Below are positions 37,930 through 46,791 of a stretch of DNA of 64,000 nt, piece by piece. A model generated the notes under the pieces. That model searched no databases. It saw only the letters and a list, made by a program, of their open reading frames with translations, and was not told the origin of the DNA. This stretch comes from Sphingomonas sp. BK345. GTDB lineage: Bacteria > Pseudomonadota > Alphaproteobacteria > Sphingomonadales > Sphingomonadaceae. A program made the position numbers and the translations under genes. Every line of letters begins with the position of its first letter. Within the stretch, counting starts at the first letter, position 1. The stretch spans positions 496,001 to 560,000 of the forward strand of contig NZ_JACHZX010000002.1 in the NCBI RefSeq assembly GCF_014193845.1, written 5' to 3'.

Positions 37930-38516
37930 GCCGCTGGCGCGAGACGCCGCGGCTGGTCGGACAGCACGTGGTGCTCCGCCCGCTCACTCCGGAGGACGCA
38001 CCCGCGCTCGCCGCGGCGGCGGGGGACGGCGACCTTACCGAGCTGTTCTTTGCCAACGTCTCCGGCCTGACCGACCCCGAGGCCTTCGTCGCCGCCGCGC
38101 TGCGCGAGCGCGACTTCGGCCGCGCGCTGCCGTTCGCGGTAGAAGCGCCCGACGGCCGCGTCGTCGGGCTCACCCGCCTCATGCGGATGAGCGAGGCGCA
38201 TCGCCGCGTCGAGATCGGGGGCACCTTCTACGCGCGCTCGGTGCAGCGCACCGGGGTGAACACCGAGGCCAAGCTGCTGCTGCTCGGGCACGCCTTCGAC
38301 GCGCTCGGCTGCCAGGTGGTGCAGATCCGCACCGACTGGTTCAACAAGCGCTCGCAGGCCGCGATCGAGCGGCTCGGCGCCAAGCGCGACGGCGTGCTGC
38401 GCTCGCACCAATTGTTCAACGGGAGGGTGCGCGACCTGGTGGTCTACTCGATCATCGCCAGCGAGTGGCCGGGGGTGCGGACCAACTTCGAGTTCCTGCT
38501 GCGGAGGCACGGATGA
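37926..38516 (+). CDS. GNAT-family N-acetyltransferase
   Basis: A 196-residue acetyltransferase of the RimJ/RimL-like branch: [23 protein letters not shown] at the N-terminus, the beta-strand [25 protein letters not shown], and the acetyl-CoA region [45 protein letters not shown]. The substrate is unknown: protein N-terminus, amino acid or small amine. GTG start overlaps lolD, so it is co-translated with the Lol genes. Confidence 0.87.
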   Translation: MSRWRETPRLVGQHVVLRPLTPEDAPALAAAAGDGDLTELFFANVSGLTDPEAFVAAALRERDFGRALPFAVEAPDGRVVGLTRLMRMSEAHRRVEIGGTFYARSVQRTGVNTEAKLLLLGHAFDALGCQVVQIRTDWFNKRSQAAIERLGAKRDGVLRSHQLFNGRVRDLVVYSIIASEWPGVRTNFEFLLRRHG

Positions 38517-38992
38517 GCGCGATCACTGACCTGAGCGTGAGGACCGCTGACGGCGGCGAGCAGTCGCTGGCGGATTATGCCGGCCGGGTGCTGCTGGTGG
38601 TCAACACCGCGTCCCAGTGCGGGTTCACGCCGCAATATGCCGGGCTGGAGGAACTCCACCGCGACTATGCCGAGCGCGGGCTGGGGGTGCTGGCTTTCCC
38701 CTGCAACCAGTTCGGCGCGCAGGAGCCGGGCGACGCCGCCGCGATCGCGACCTTCTGCTCGACCCACTATAACGTGAGCTTCCCGGTTTTCGCGAAGGTC
38801 GAAGTCAACGGGACGGGGGCGGACGCATTGTTCGAGCGGCTCAAGCGCGCCGCGCCGGGGCTGCTGGGCTCACGCGCCATCAAGTGGAACTTCACGAAGT
38901 TCCTGATCGCGCGCGATGGTGAGACGGTGCGCCGCTATGCGCCAACCACCGCGCCCGAGGCGCTGCGGACCGATATTGAGGCATTGTTGTGA
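38513..38992 (+). CDS. glutathione peroxidase (cysteine type)
   Basis: A 159-residue thiol peroxidase reducing hydroperoxides. The peroxidatic cysteine is in NTASQCGFTPQYAGLEELH; the conserved FPCNQFGAQEPG and KWNFTKFLI supply the Gln and Trp of the catalytic tetrad. Cysteine replaces the selenocysteine of animal enzymes, as usual in bacteria. Its ATG overlaps the end of the GNAT gene, so it is the last gene of the lolC-lolD operon. Confidence 0.94.
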   Translation: MSAITDLSVRTADGGEQSLADYAGRVLLVVNTASQCGFTPQYAGLEELHRDYAERGLGVLAFPCNQFGAQEPGDAAAIATFCSTHYNVSFPVFAKVEVNGTGADALFERLKRAAPGLLGSRAIKWNFTKFLIARDGETVRRYAPTTAPEALRTDIEALL

Positions 38993-39032
38993 CGGCGGGT
39001 GATTAGACTCACTGCCACCCCCCCGCGAACAG

Positions 39033-39128
39033 CGTCATCCTGAACTCGTCTCAGGATCCACCGTACTGCACACCGATCGGCCGCGGCGCTCGCGGGACCG
39101 TGGAACCTCAAACGAGTTCAGGATGCCG
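39033..39128. repeat. 96-bp palindromic repeat, family A copy 5 (diverged)
   Basis: The left arm CGTCATCCTGAACTCGTCTCAGGATCC and the right arm, containing AACGAGTTCAGGATGCCG, pair with several mismatches. The arms carry CTGAACTCG in place of CCGGACTTGG but keep the length and layout. Confidence 0.75.
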
Positions 39129-39193
39129 GGCGGCGGAAGGTCGAGGTGGCCACTCCACCGCCGCTGCTCTACTGGGCACCACCGCCGCCCACC

Positions 39194-39772
39194 TCACTGC
39201 TGCACCATCTCCTCCGGCATCGCGAACGCGCTGGCGCCGCTGCGGTGGTCGCTCGCCGCGGCGATCGCGGTCACGCCGCCAAACAGAAAGCTGATCCCCA
39301 GCACGAGGCCCGGCAGCGTCAGCGCCGACCATGGCACCGTCATCAGGATGAACAGCGCCAAGAGCAGGTTGATCACGCCGAGCACGATCATCATGACGCG
39401 CCGGCGCCGCATCCGCGTTCCCGCCACGATCTCCAGCACGCCGCGCACGCCGAGCCACACCGCCACCATCAAGGTCAGCGATACCGCGCCCGTCATCGGC
39501 TCGAACACCATGATCGCGCCGACCACGACCGACAGGACGCCGAACAGCAGCGCGTAGATGCGGCTCTCGCTGCCGTGGCCAAACACGCCGGCCGCGATCG
39601 AGAACACACCCGAGATGAAGAACAAGGTGCCGATCACCACAGTGGCGGCGTAGGTCGCCACATAGGGCCAGATGATCGCCGCCACGCCGACCAGCACCGA
39701 CACCACGCCATAGGCCATGATCCAGCCCCAACCGGCGCCCATCGCGCGCGGCACGCCTCTAACATCGCTCAT
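39194..39772 (-). CDS. HdeD-family (DUF308) membrane protein
   Basis: A 192-residue protein of six predicted membrane segments in three similar hairpins: WIMAYGVVSVLVGVAAIIWP, ATVVIGTLFFISGVFSIAAGVF, ALLFGVLSVVVGAIMVFEP, LTLMVAVWLGVRGVLEIVAG, MMIVLGVINLLLALFILM, LPGLVLGISFLFGGVTAIA. This is the HdeD/DUF308 pattern linked in enteric bacteria to acid resistance; here the role is unproven. Start ATG 39772 is chosen because the extension before it is Arg/Pro-rich and unlike the family. Confidence 0.87.
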   Translation of the reverse strand: MSDVRGVPRAMGAGWGWIMAYGVVSVLVGVAAIIWPYVATYAATVVIGTLFFISGVFSIAAGVFGHGSESRIYALLFGVLSVVVGAIMVFEPMTGAVSLTLMVAVWLGVRGVLEIVAGTRMRRRRVMMIVLGVINLLLALFILMTVPWSALTLPGLVLGISFLFGGVTAIAAASDHRSGASAFAMPEEMVQQ

Positions 39773-39873
39773 GTCCGTCCTCCTGCTGCGCCGGCGAACG
39801 GGCCGGCGCGGGCGCGGTTCCGGCGGTCGCGCGGGCGCTGGCCGAATCGAGTAGGGAGGCTTAGCTAGGAGCG

Positions 39874-42800
39874 ATGCCACATTCGGGCTTCGTGCCGCTC
39901 CGCATCTTCTCCAGCTACACCATGCTCGACGGCGCGATCGAGCCCAAGGCGATCGCCAAGCGCGCGGCCAAGCTCGGCTTCCCCGCCGCGGCGCTGACTG
40001 ACCGCAACGGTCTCTATGCCGCGATGGCCTTCTCGGACGCCGCCAAGAGCGCGGGCGTCCAGCCGGTGATCGGCACGATGCTGGGCGTCGCGCGACCCGA
40101 CATGCCCGAGGGCGCCGCGACGGTCGTCGACTGGATCGCGCTCTATGCGCAGGACGAAACGGGCTACGACAACCTCTGCGCGCTGGTCAGCCACGCGCAC
40201 CTCGACCGTCCGCTCGAACTGGCGCCGCATGTCGGCTTCGACCTGATCGAGCGCCACGCCGCCGGGCTGATCGCGCTAACCGCGGGCGGCGAGGGCGGGG
40301 TGGCGCGGCTGTTCGCCGAGGACCAGCCTGCGCGCGCGATCACCTACGCCGAGCGGCTCCACGCCACCTTCGGTGACCGCCTCTACGTCGAGCTGTGCCG
40401 CCGCGGCGACGCGATCGAGGAGCGCGCCGAGTCGCCGCTGCTCGATCTCGCCTATGAGCGCGGCTGGCCGATCGTCGCGACCAACCCGAGCTGCTTCGAG
40501 GAGGCGGATTTCGGCGCCGCGCACGACGCCATGCTGTGCATCGCGAGCTCCAGCTATCTGGAGAGCGACGATCGCCCGAAGAGCTGTGGTCACGCCTGGA
40601 TGAAGCCCGCCGAGGCGATGCGCGAGCTGTTCGCCGATCTGCCCGAGGCGATCGCCAACACCCTGGTGGTGGCGCAGCGCTGTGCGGTCGCCGCGCCCAA
40701 GCGCAAGCCAATCCTTCCCAGCCTCGCTGGCGACCGCGAGGGCGAGGCGACGATGCTGCGCGAGCGTGCGCGCGAGGGGCTGGCGGCGCGGATCGAGCGG
40801 ATCGTCGCGCTCGGCCAGGCGCCGGAGGAGCCGACGTGGCAGGAGACCTACCGGCAGCGGCTCGAATTCGAGCTCGATGTCATCATCCAAATGGGTTTCC
40901 CCGGCTATTTCCTGATCGTCGCCGACTTTATCCAATGGGCAAAGGCGCACGACATTCCCGTCGGACCGGGGCGCGGCTCGGGCGCGGGCTCGGCGGTGGC
41001 CTGGGCACTGACCATCACCGACCTCGATCCGATCAAGCTGGGGCTGCTGTTCGAACGCTTCCTCAACCCCGAGCGCGTGTCGATGCCCGACTTCGACATC
41101 GACTTCTGCGAAACCAGACGCGGCGAGGTCATCCGCTACGTCCAGGAGAAATACGGCCGCGATCAGGTCGCGCAGATTATCACCTTTGGTAAGCTCAAGG
41201 CGCGCGCGGTGCTCAAGGACACCGGGCGCGTGCTGCAGATGAGCTACGGTCAGGTCGACCGGCTCGCCAAGCTCGTCCCCAACCATCCGACCGACCCGTG
41301 GACGCTCGATCGCGCGCTCAACGGCGTGTCCGAACTGGCGCGCGAATATGCGAACGACAATGAGGTCCGCCGCCTGCTCGACCTGGCGATGAAGCTGGAG
41401 GGCCTGCCGCGTCACTCGTCGACCCACGCCGCGGGCGTGGTGATCGGGGATCGGCCCCTCGCACAGCTCGTCCCGCTCTACCGCGACCCGCGCTCCGACA
41501 TGCCGGTGACCCAGTTCGACATGAAGTATGTCGAGGGCGCGGGGTTGGTGAAGTTCGACTTCCTCGGGCTCAAGACGCTGTCGGTGCTCAAGAAGGCGGT
41601 GCAGCTGCTGGCCAAGCGCGGGATCGAGGTCGATCTCGACGCTCTGCTGTGGGACGACGAGGGCGTCTACAAGCTGCTCCAGCGCGGCGACACGGTCGGC
41701 GTGTTCCAGCTCGAATCCGAGGGGATGCGGCGCACGCTCTCGGCGGTGCGGCCGACCAATTTCGGCGACATCGTCGCGCTCGTCTCGCTCTACCGCCCCG
41801 GTCCGATGGACAACATCCCGTCGTTCGGCCGGCGCAAGCAGGGCACCGAGCAGATCACCTACCCGCACCCGCTGCTCGAGCCGATCCTGAAGGAGACCTA
41901 TGGGATCTTCGTCTACCAGGAGCAGGTGATGCAGGCGGCGCAGATCCTCGCCGGCTACTCGCTCGGCGGCGCCGACCTGCTGCGCCGCGCGATGGGCAAG
42001 AAGATCAAGGCGGAGATGGACGCGCAGCGCGCCACCTTCGTCGCCGGCTGCGCCGAGCATAACGGGATCAAGAAGGACTACGCCAACCAGCTGTTCGACT
42101 TGATCGACAAGTTCGCTGGCTACGGCTTCAACAAGAGCCACGCCGCGGCGTACGCGCTACTCGCCTATCAGACCGCCTGGCTCAAGGCGCATCACCCGGC
42201 CGAGTTCTTCGCCGCCTCGATGTGCTACGACCTGCACCTCACCGACAAGCTGGCGATTTTCGTCGACGATATGCGCCGGCTCGGGATCGGGCTGCTGCCG
42301 CCGTGCATCAACGCCAGCGCGGCCGAGTTCGACGTCGAGGTCGACGCCGAGGGCGTGCCGTCGGTGCGCTACGCGCTCGCCGCACTGAAATCGGTGGGCG
42401 AGGGCGCGATGGAGCGGCTGTGCGAGGAGCGCGCCGGGGCGGGTGCGTTCCGCAGCCTCGACGATCTCGCCACGCGCGTCGACCCGCGGTTGCTCAACAA
42501 GCGCCAGCTCGAGACGCTCGCGGCCGGCGGCGCGTTCGACTCGCTCGAGCCCAACCGCGCGGGCGTGCATGCCGTCGCCGAGACGATGCTGGCAATCGCG
42601 GCGCGCACGCAGGAAGGACGGACGAGCGGGCAGGGCGGGCTGTTCGGCGATGACGCGGGCGCGGGTGACACGATCAAGCTGCCCGACGCGCGCTGGTCGC
42701 TCGCCGAGCGGATGGAGCAGGAGAAAGAGGCGTTCGGCTTCTACTTCTCGGCGCATCCGGTCGATCGCTACCGTCATCTCGCCAAGACGCACGGCGCACG

Positions 42801-43368
42801 CAGCTATGTCGCGCTGGGCGAGCTGCCGATCGCCGAGGGCGCGCGCGTGATGGCGACGATGGCGGTGCTGGTCGAGGACGCGCGCTGGCGTACCTCGGCG
42901 CGGGGCAAGCGCTACATGATGGCGACGCTGTCCGACTCGACCGGACAGTTCGTCGCGACCTGTTTCGACGACGGGCCCGCCGCGGATCTTGAGGAAGCGG
43001 CGCGCAACGGCGGCTGCGGGCTGGCGACAGTGGAGCTTGATCGGCGGCCGGGCGAGGAGACGCCGCGCGTCACGGTGAAGGCGATCCGGCCGTTCGAGGG
43101 GCTGGCCTCGTCGACGCGGTTCGCGCTCGACGTCCATGTGAGCGACGCTGCCGCGGTGGCGGGACTGGTTGCGCTGATCGGCGACTCGCGCGGCGCGCGC
43201 GGCAAGGTGACGCTCAAGGTGCCGCTCGGCAGCGACGAGCAGGCGACCGTGATCCTCGGTCGCGACTTCGCGCTTGACGCCGAGCTGGCGGAGCGGATCG
43301 AGCATCTGCCCGGCATCATCAAGGTCGAGTTCGACATTGAGGAGACGCGGCTCAAGTCGGTCGGCTGA
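39874..43368 (+). CDS. dnaE: DNA polymerase III subunit alpha
   Basis: A 1164-residue C-family replicative polymerase. The order is an N-terminal PHP domain (1-270), the polymerase core with GPGRGSGAGSAVAWAL and the catalytic aspartates in MPDFDIDFCETRR (about residue 407), a helix-hairpin-helix region near 830-900, and an OB fold near 990-1060 (GARVMATMAVLVEDARW). The PHP metal-binding motifs are degenerate: where active domains have H-x-H the sequence is LRIFSSYTMLDG, and TDRNGLYAAM replaces the next histidine motif, so proofreading by PHP is unlikely. It overlaps the convergent tetR by 17 bases. Confidence 0.97.
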   Translation: MPHSGFVPLRIFSSYTMLDGAIEPKAIAKRAAKLGFPAAALTDRNGLYAAMAFSDAAKSAGVQPVIGTMLGVARPDMPEGAATVVDWIALYAQDETGYDNLCALVSHAHLDRPLELAPHVGFDLIERHAAGLIALTAGGEGGVARLFAEDQPARAITYAERLHATFGDRLYVELCRRGDAIEERAESPLLDLAYERGWPIVATNPSCFEEADFGAAHDAMLCIASSSYLESDDRPKSCGHAWMKPAEAMRELFADLPEAIANTLVVAQRCAVAAPKRKPILPSLAGDREGEATMLRERAREGLAARIERIVALGQAPEEPTWQETYRQRLEFELDVIIQMGFPGYFLIVADFIQWAKAHDIPVGPGRGSGAGSAVAWALTITDLDPIKLGLLFERFLNPERVSMPDFDIDFCETRRGEVIRYVQEKYGRDQVAQIITFGKLKARAVLKDTGRVLQMSYGQVDRLAKLVPNHPTDPWTLDRALNGVSELAREYANDNEVRRLLDLAMKLEGLPRHSSTHAAGVVIGDRPLAQLVPLYRDPRSDMPVTQFDMKYVEGAGLVKFDFLGLKTLSVLKKAVQLLAKRGIEVDLDALLWDDEGVYKLLQRGDTVGVFQLESEGMRRTLSAVRPTNFGDIVALVSLYRPGPMDNIPSFGRRKQGTEQITYPHPLLEPILKETYGIFVYQEQVMQAAQILAGYSLGGADLLRRAMGKKIKAEMDAQRATFVAGCAEHNGIKKDYANQLFDLIDKFAGYGFNKSHAAAYALLAYQTAWLKAHHPAEFFAASMCYDLHLTDKLAIFVDDMRRLGIGLLPPCINASAAEFDVEVDAEGVPSVRYALAALKSVGEGAMERLCEERAGAGAFRSLDDLATRVDPRLLNKRQLETLAAGGAFDSLEPNRAGVHAVAETMLAIAARTQEGRTSGQGGLFGDDAGAGDTIKLPDARWSLAERMEQEKEAFGFYFSAHPVDRYRHLAKTHGARSYVALGELPIAEGARVMATMAVLVEDARWRTSARGKRYMMATLSDSTGQFVATCFDDGPAADLEEAARNGGCGLATVELDRRPGEETPRVTVKAIRPFEGLASSTRFALDVHVSDAAAVAGLVALIGDSRGARGKVTLKVPLGSDEQATVILGRDFALDAELAERIEHLPGIIKVEFDIEETRLKSVG

Positions 43369-43903
43369 TCCCGGCGACGTAGAGCGCGAGTACCGCGTGC
43401 ACCTGGGGGGCGGGCGCGTCGACGCGCGAGTCGAGCGCGAGCGTGGCAAGGCCGTGGACGATCGCCCAGCAACCCAAGGTCGCGTCGGCGTCGTCCCTGC
43501 CTGTGATAGCGGCGACGCGATCGGCCAAGATGGCGAAGGCGGGAGCGTTCTCGCGTGTCTTCTCGAGGTCGCACGCGCTGTCCACCGGCCGCGCGAACAT
43601 CAGCCGGAACAGCGCGGGGTGGGCGCGCGCGAACGCGACATAGCTGAGCCCCTGCGCGATCAGCCGCTCGGCATCGCTCCCCTCGGCATCCGCCGCGGCA
43701 AGGCGCGCGGCGAGCGTGGCGAAGCCGCGCTCGGCGACCGCGGCGAGCAGCGCGGCCTTGTCGGCGAAATGGCGATAGGGCGCCATCGCCGACACGCCAG
43801 CGGCCCGCGCCAGCGCGCGAATGCCGGGCTCGCTCTCGCCGGCTTCCAGCATCGCCTCGGCATGGTCGAGCAGCTGATCGCGGAGGTGGGCGGGAACATT
43901 CAT
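43352..43903 (-). CDS. TetR-family transcriptional regulator
   Basis: A 183-residue repressor. The N-terminal helix-turn-helix is GIRALARAAGVSAMAPYRHFADKAALLAAVAERGF (about residues 28-62). The C-terminal ligand domain resembles the WHG-type TetR C-terminal family (LSYVAFARAHPALFRLMFARP). ATG 43903 is chosen over upstream starts because it begins just past the operator region. It is transcribed away from a DUF4188 gene with two palindromes between them, so self-regulation and control of the neighbour are likely. Confidence 0.9.
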   Translation of the reverse strand: MNVPAHLRDQLLDHAEAMLEAGESEPGIRALARAAGVSAMAPYRHFADKAALLAAVAERGFATLAARLAAADAEGSDAERLIAQGLSYVAFARAHPALFRLMFARPVDSACDLEKTRENAPAFAILADRVAAITGRDDADATLGCWAIVHGLATLALDSRVDAPAPQVHAVLALYVAGISRPT

Positions 43904-43905
43904 CG

Positions 43906-43947
43906 GTTTACACCGTACACGTAGCTGGCTATGTTTACGGTGTAAAC
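43906..43947. promoter_or_regulatory. paired palindromic operators between tetR and the DUF4188 gene
   Basis: A perfect palindrome GTTTAC-GGT-GTAAAC lies at 43933-43947, and a near-perfect one, GTTTAC-ACC-GTACAC, at 43906-43920, with centres 27 bases apart. The outer halves also form a 12-bp inverted repeat (GTTTACACCGTA / TACGGTGTAAAC). The sites lie 3 bases from the tetR ATG and 11 bases from the divergent ATG, a typical TetR operator position. Confidence 0.8.
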
Positions 43948-43957
43948 GACGGAGGCG

Positions 43958-44416
43958 ATGATGCAAGGGGAGGTAGCACGACGTGTGACGGTGAACGTGT
44001 CGGCCTGGCCCGACATGGTGATGGTGTTGCTCGGCTTCCGCGTCGGCGCGCTACGGGGGCTGCCATCCTTCCTGTCGATCGGTCGTGGGCTCGCCGCGAT
44101 CCGGCGCTCGCCACCTGACGGGCTGCTCCACAGCGACGGCGGGCTCTACGCCTGGAACCATGTCGGCATCCGGCAATATTGGCGCGACCTGGAGAGCCTG
44201 GAGGCGTTCACCCGCTCCGAGCCGCATGGCGGTTGGTGGCGCGAGTTCCTGGCCGATCGTCACGGCAACGGCTTCTGGCACGAGGCTTACTCGGCGCGTG
44301 GCGGAATGGAGGCCATCTACGTCGACATGCCCGAGCCGCCGGGGCTCGGCGCCTTCGCCCCGCCGATGGCGGCGCAGGGGCGGATGCTGTCGAGCCGCGG
44401 GCGGTTGGGGCGGTAG
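43958..44416 (+). CDS. DUF4188-type (heme monooxygenase-like) protein
   Basis: A 152-residue protein of the DUF4188 type: VNVSAWPDMVMVLLGFRVGALRGL, then HSDGGLYAWNHVGIRQYWRDLESLEAFTRS, GFWHEAYSARGGMEAIYVDMPEPPGLG. The family is loosely tied to small monooxygenases and aldoxime dehydratase neighbours; no reaction can be assigned. A GGAGG lies just before ATG ATG (43958 and 43961). It is divergent from tetR across shared operators and probably repressed by it. Confidence 0.8.
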   Translation: MMQGEVARRVTVNVSAWPDMVMVLLGFRVGALRGLPSFLSIGRGLAAIRRSPPDGLLHSDGGLYAWNHVGIRQYWRDLESLEAFTRSEPHGGWWREFLADRHGNGFWHEAYSARGGMEAIYVDMPEPPGLGAFAPPMAAQGRMLSSRGRLGR

Positions 44417-44448
44417 GAGCCGCTGGCTGATCATCCGCTCTCCCTACC

Positions 44449-44486
44449 TGTCATCGCGGCCTGGGTCCGAGATGACGAAGGATCCG
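44449..44486. repeat. single-arm remnant of the 96-bp repeat
   Basis: TGTCATCGCGGCCTGGGTCC followed by GAGATGACG and GGATCC resembles one arm of the family A element; the second arm is absent. It lies in the 127-base gap before the convergent radical SAM gene. Confidence 0.5.
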
Positions 44487-44543
44487 AGGGCGACTGGCTA
44501 TCGCTCCAACAAAGGCGTCACGGCGCGCTCAAGGAGAACAGCT

Positions 44544-45626
44544 TCAGAACAGCTCGCCCTGCGCCCCCGCCGGCGCACGGAAGAGGTCGCAGCGCAGGTC
44601 GAGCCGGCGCCGCTCGTCGCTGAAGCCGGCGCGCGCCCGCGCGATGCGGAAGCGGGTGCGCAGCAGCTCGGCCCAAGGGCCCTGGCCGCGCATGCGCTCG
44701 CCGAAGCGCGGCTCATTGTCCTTGCCGCCGCGCAGGCTCTGGATGATCGCCATCACCTTGGCGGCACGCTCGGGATAATGTTCGTCGAGCCAGGCGCGAA
44801 ACAGCGGCGCCACCTCCCAGGGCAGCCGCACCGGTATGTACGAGACGCCCAGCGCGCCCGCCGCGGCACTGGCGGCGACGACCGCCTCCACCTCCTCGTC
44901 GGTGATCGCTGGGATGACTGGCGCCATGTTGACATAGGTCGGCACCCCCGCATCGCTGAGCCGCCGCACCGCGGCGAGCCGGCGCGCCGCGGCGGGCGCG
45001 CGCGGCTCGACCGTCATCGCCACGCGCGGGTCGAGCGAGGTGACCGAGATCGCCACCGCGACGAGCCCCTTGGCCGCCATCGGTGCGAGCAGGTCGAGGT
45101 CGCGCACGACCCGATCCGACTTGGTGGTGATCACAAGCGGGTGGTCGCAGGCGGCGAGCACCTCGATCACCTCGCGCGTGACCCGCCACTCGCGCTCGAT
45201 CGGCTGATAGGGATCGGTGTTGGTGCCCATCGCGATCGGCGCGCAGCGATAGTCGCGCCGCCCGAGCTCGGCGCGGAGCAGTGCCGCGGCGTCGGGCTTG
45301 GCGAAGAGCCTGGTCTCGAAGTCGAGCCCGGGCGAAAGATCGTGGAAGGCGTGGCTCGGTCGGGCGAAGCAGTAGATGCAGCCGTGCTCGCAGCCGCGAT
45401 AAGGGTTGATCGAGCGGTCGAACGGCACGTCGGGCGACTGGTTGCGTGTGATGATCGTGCGCGCGCGCTCGATCGTGACGGTGGTGCGTGCCGGGGCGGC
45501 GGCACCGTCGATCGTCCCGCGCGAATCGAGCCAGTCTCCGTCCTCCTCTGCCTGCGGCAGGTTGAAGCGCGTGCTCGCCGCGTTCAGTGTGGCGCCGCGG
45601 GCAGGTCTGGGCGGGCGATGAGCCAT
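44544..45626 (-). CDS. PA0069-family radical SAM protein
   Basis: A 360-residue radical SAM enzyme related to spore photoproduct lyase. The iron-sulfur motif C-x3-C-x2-C is in NPYRGCEHGCIYCFARPSH (about residue 75-93). Characteristic downstream stretches are SPGLDFETRLFAKPDAA, GTNTDPYQPIEREWRVTR and VTTKSDRVVRDLDLL. The function of this subgroup is not established. The C-terminal region is Arg-rich. Confidence 0.9.
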   Translation of the reverse strand: MAHRPPRPARGATLNAASTRFNLPQAEEDGDWLDSRGTIDGAAAPARTTVTIERARTIITRNQSPDVPFDRSINPYRGCEHGCIYCFARPSHAFHDLSPGLDFETRLFAKPDAAALLRAELGRRDYRCAPIAMGTNTDPYQPIEREWRVTREVIEVLAACDHPLVITTKSDRVVRDLDLLAPMAAKGLVAVAISVTSLDPRVAMTVEPRAPAAARRLAAVRRLSDAGVPTYVNMAPVIPAITDEEVEAVVAASAAAGALGVSYIPVRLPWEVAPLFRAWLDEHYPERAAKVMAIIQSLRGGKDNEPRFGERMRGQGPWAELLRTRFRIARARAGFSDERRRLDLRCDLFRAPAGAQGELF

Positions 45627-45766
45627 CGCGCCGTTCTACTCGACCGGATGGAACATAGCAAGAACGAACCCATCTTCAGTTCGGCGAGGAAAGCGTGGCT
45701 CGTTGTGGCGAGCCGGCCTTTGCGCAGTCGTTCCGTGGCGACATGATGGCCTATCCGCGAGGCGCT

Positions 45767-46396
45767 ATGACGCTATTTCTCCCCTTCTTGTTCGCTGCCG
45801 CAGCGGCGGTCCCCTGTCCGCCCGAGAGCGTGTGCGCCGCGAACCCCGCCAGCGTCGTCACGGCGCTGTGGCGCGAGGGGTTCCAGGCGAAGACGGTCGC
45901 GGATGGTGAAGGCGACCCGATGATCGAGAGCGCGGCGTCGGCCTATCACTCCTCAATCGATTTCTACGGCTGCGAGGCGCATGCGAAGTGTAAGTCGCTG
46001 CGCTTCCACGCCGGGTTCGCTGGCGACCGCAGCGACGCGCTGGACGCGGTGAACCAGGGGAACGCCACCCATCGCTTCGCCGCTCTGTCGCTCGACAGCG
46101 ACGACGAGCTGGTGCTGAGCTATGACGTCACGACAATCGGTGGGCTCCCTCCCGCCAATTTCGTCGAGATACTGGACTGGTGGTCAACCGGACTGGGGGA
46201 ACTCAGTGCCTTCTTGGAGGCGCATCCGGCCTCCGCCGAGCCACCCGTGCCGGCCACCGCCGTTCAGCGCTCCGTCAGTCGCGGCATCAGTTCGACGAAG
46301 TTGCAGGGGCGGTGGCGGATATCGAGCTGGCTGGCGAGGATGCCGTCCCACGCGTCCTTCACCGCACCGGTCGAGCCCGGCAGCGCGAAGATATAG
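45767..46396 (+). CDS. exported YbjN-domain protein with antisense C-terminal extension
   Basis: A 209-residue protein with a signal peptide ([18 protein letters not shown]) and the YbjN/type III chaperone-like fold pattern ([71 protein letters not shown]). Family members end soon after the WW...LGELSAFL helix (about residue 150), but this frame continues about 44 residues across the 3' end of the convergent moaB gene. ATG 45767 follows GAGG by 7 bases. Stop loss or a frameshift near 46250 would explain the tail. Confidence 0.65.
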   Translation: MTLFLPFLFAAAAAVPCPPESVCAANPASVVTALWREGFQAKTVADGEGDPMIESAASAYHSSIDFYGCEAHAKCKSLRFHAGFAGDRSDALDAVNQGNATHRFAALSLDSDDELVLSYDVTTIGGLPPANFVEILDWWSTGLGELSAFLEAHPASAEPPVPATAVQRSVSRGISSTKLQGRWRISSWLARMPSHASFTAPVEPGSAKI

Positions 46397-46791
46397 GTGC
46401 CGCGCGCGACGCAGGCACAGGCGCGGCTCTGCACCGTCGAGGTGCCGATCGTCTGATAGCTCAGCCAGCGGAACAGCTCGCCGAAGCCGGGGATCATCTT
46501 GTCGGCGACCTGCTCGATCGCCTCGGGAGTGACGTCACGCCCGGTCACACCGGTACCGCCGGTGGTGATGACGCAGTCCACGCCCGCGTCGTCGATCCAG
46601 CGGTCGAGCTGCGCCACGATCGAGTCGACGTCGTCGCGCAGGATCGCGCGTTCGGCGAGCACATGCCCCGCCTCGCTCAGCCGCGCCACCAGCGTGTCGC
46701 CCGAGCGGTCATCCGCCAGTCCGCGGGTGTCGGAGACGGTGAGCACCGCGATGCGCACCGGCTCGAAGGCGCGCGTGAGGTCGAGGCTCAT
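46264..46791 (-). CDS. moaB: molybdenum cofactor biosynthesis protein B
   Basis: A 175-residue MoaB/MogA-type protein that activates molybdopterin by adenylylation. Motifs: [41 protein letters not shown] and [24 protein letters not shown], plus [20 protein letters not shown] 46791 overlaps the stop of the upstream transglycosylase gene (ATGA). It is the last gene of the udg-slt-moaB run. No other moa gene is nearby. Confidence 0.94.
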   Translation of the reverse strand: MSLDLTRAFEPVRIAVLTVSDTRGLADDRSGDTLVARLSEAGHVLAERAILRDDVDSIVAQLDRWIDDAGVDCVITTGGTGVTGRDVTPEAIEQVADKMIPGFGELFRWLSYQTIGTSTVQSRACACVARGTYIFALPGSTGAVKDAWDGILASQLDIRHRPCNFVELMPRLTER

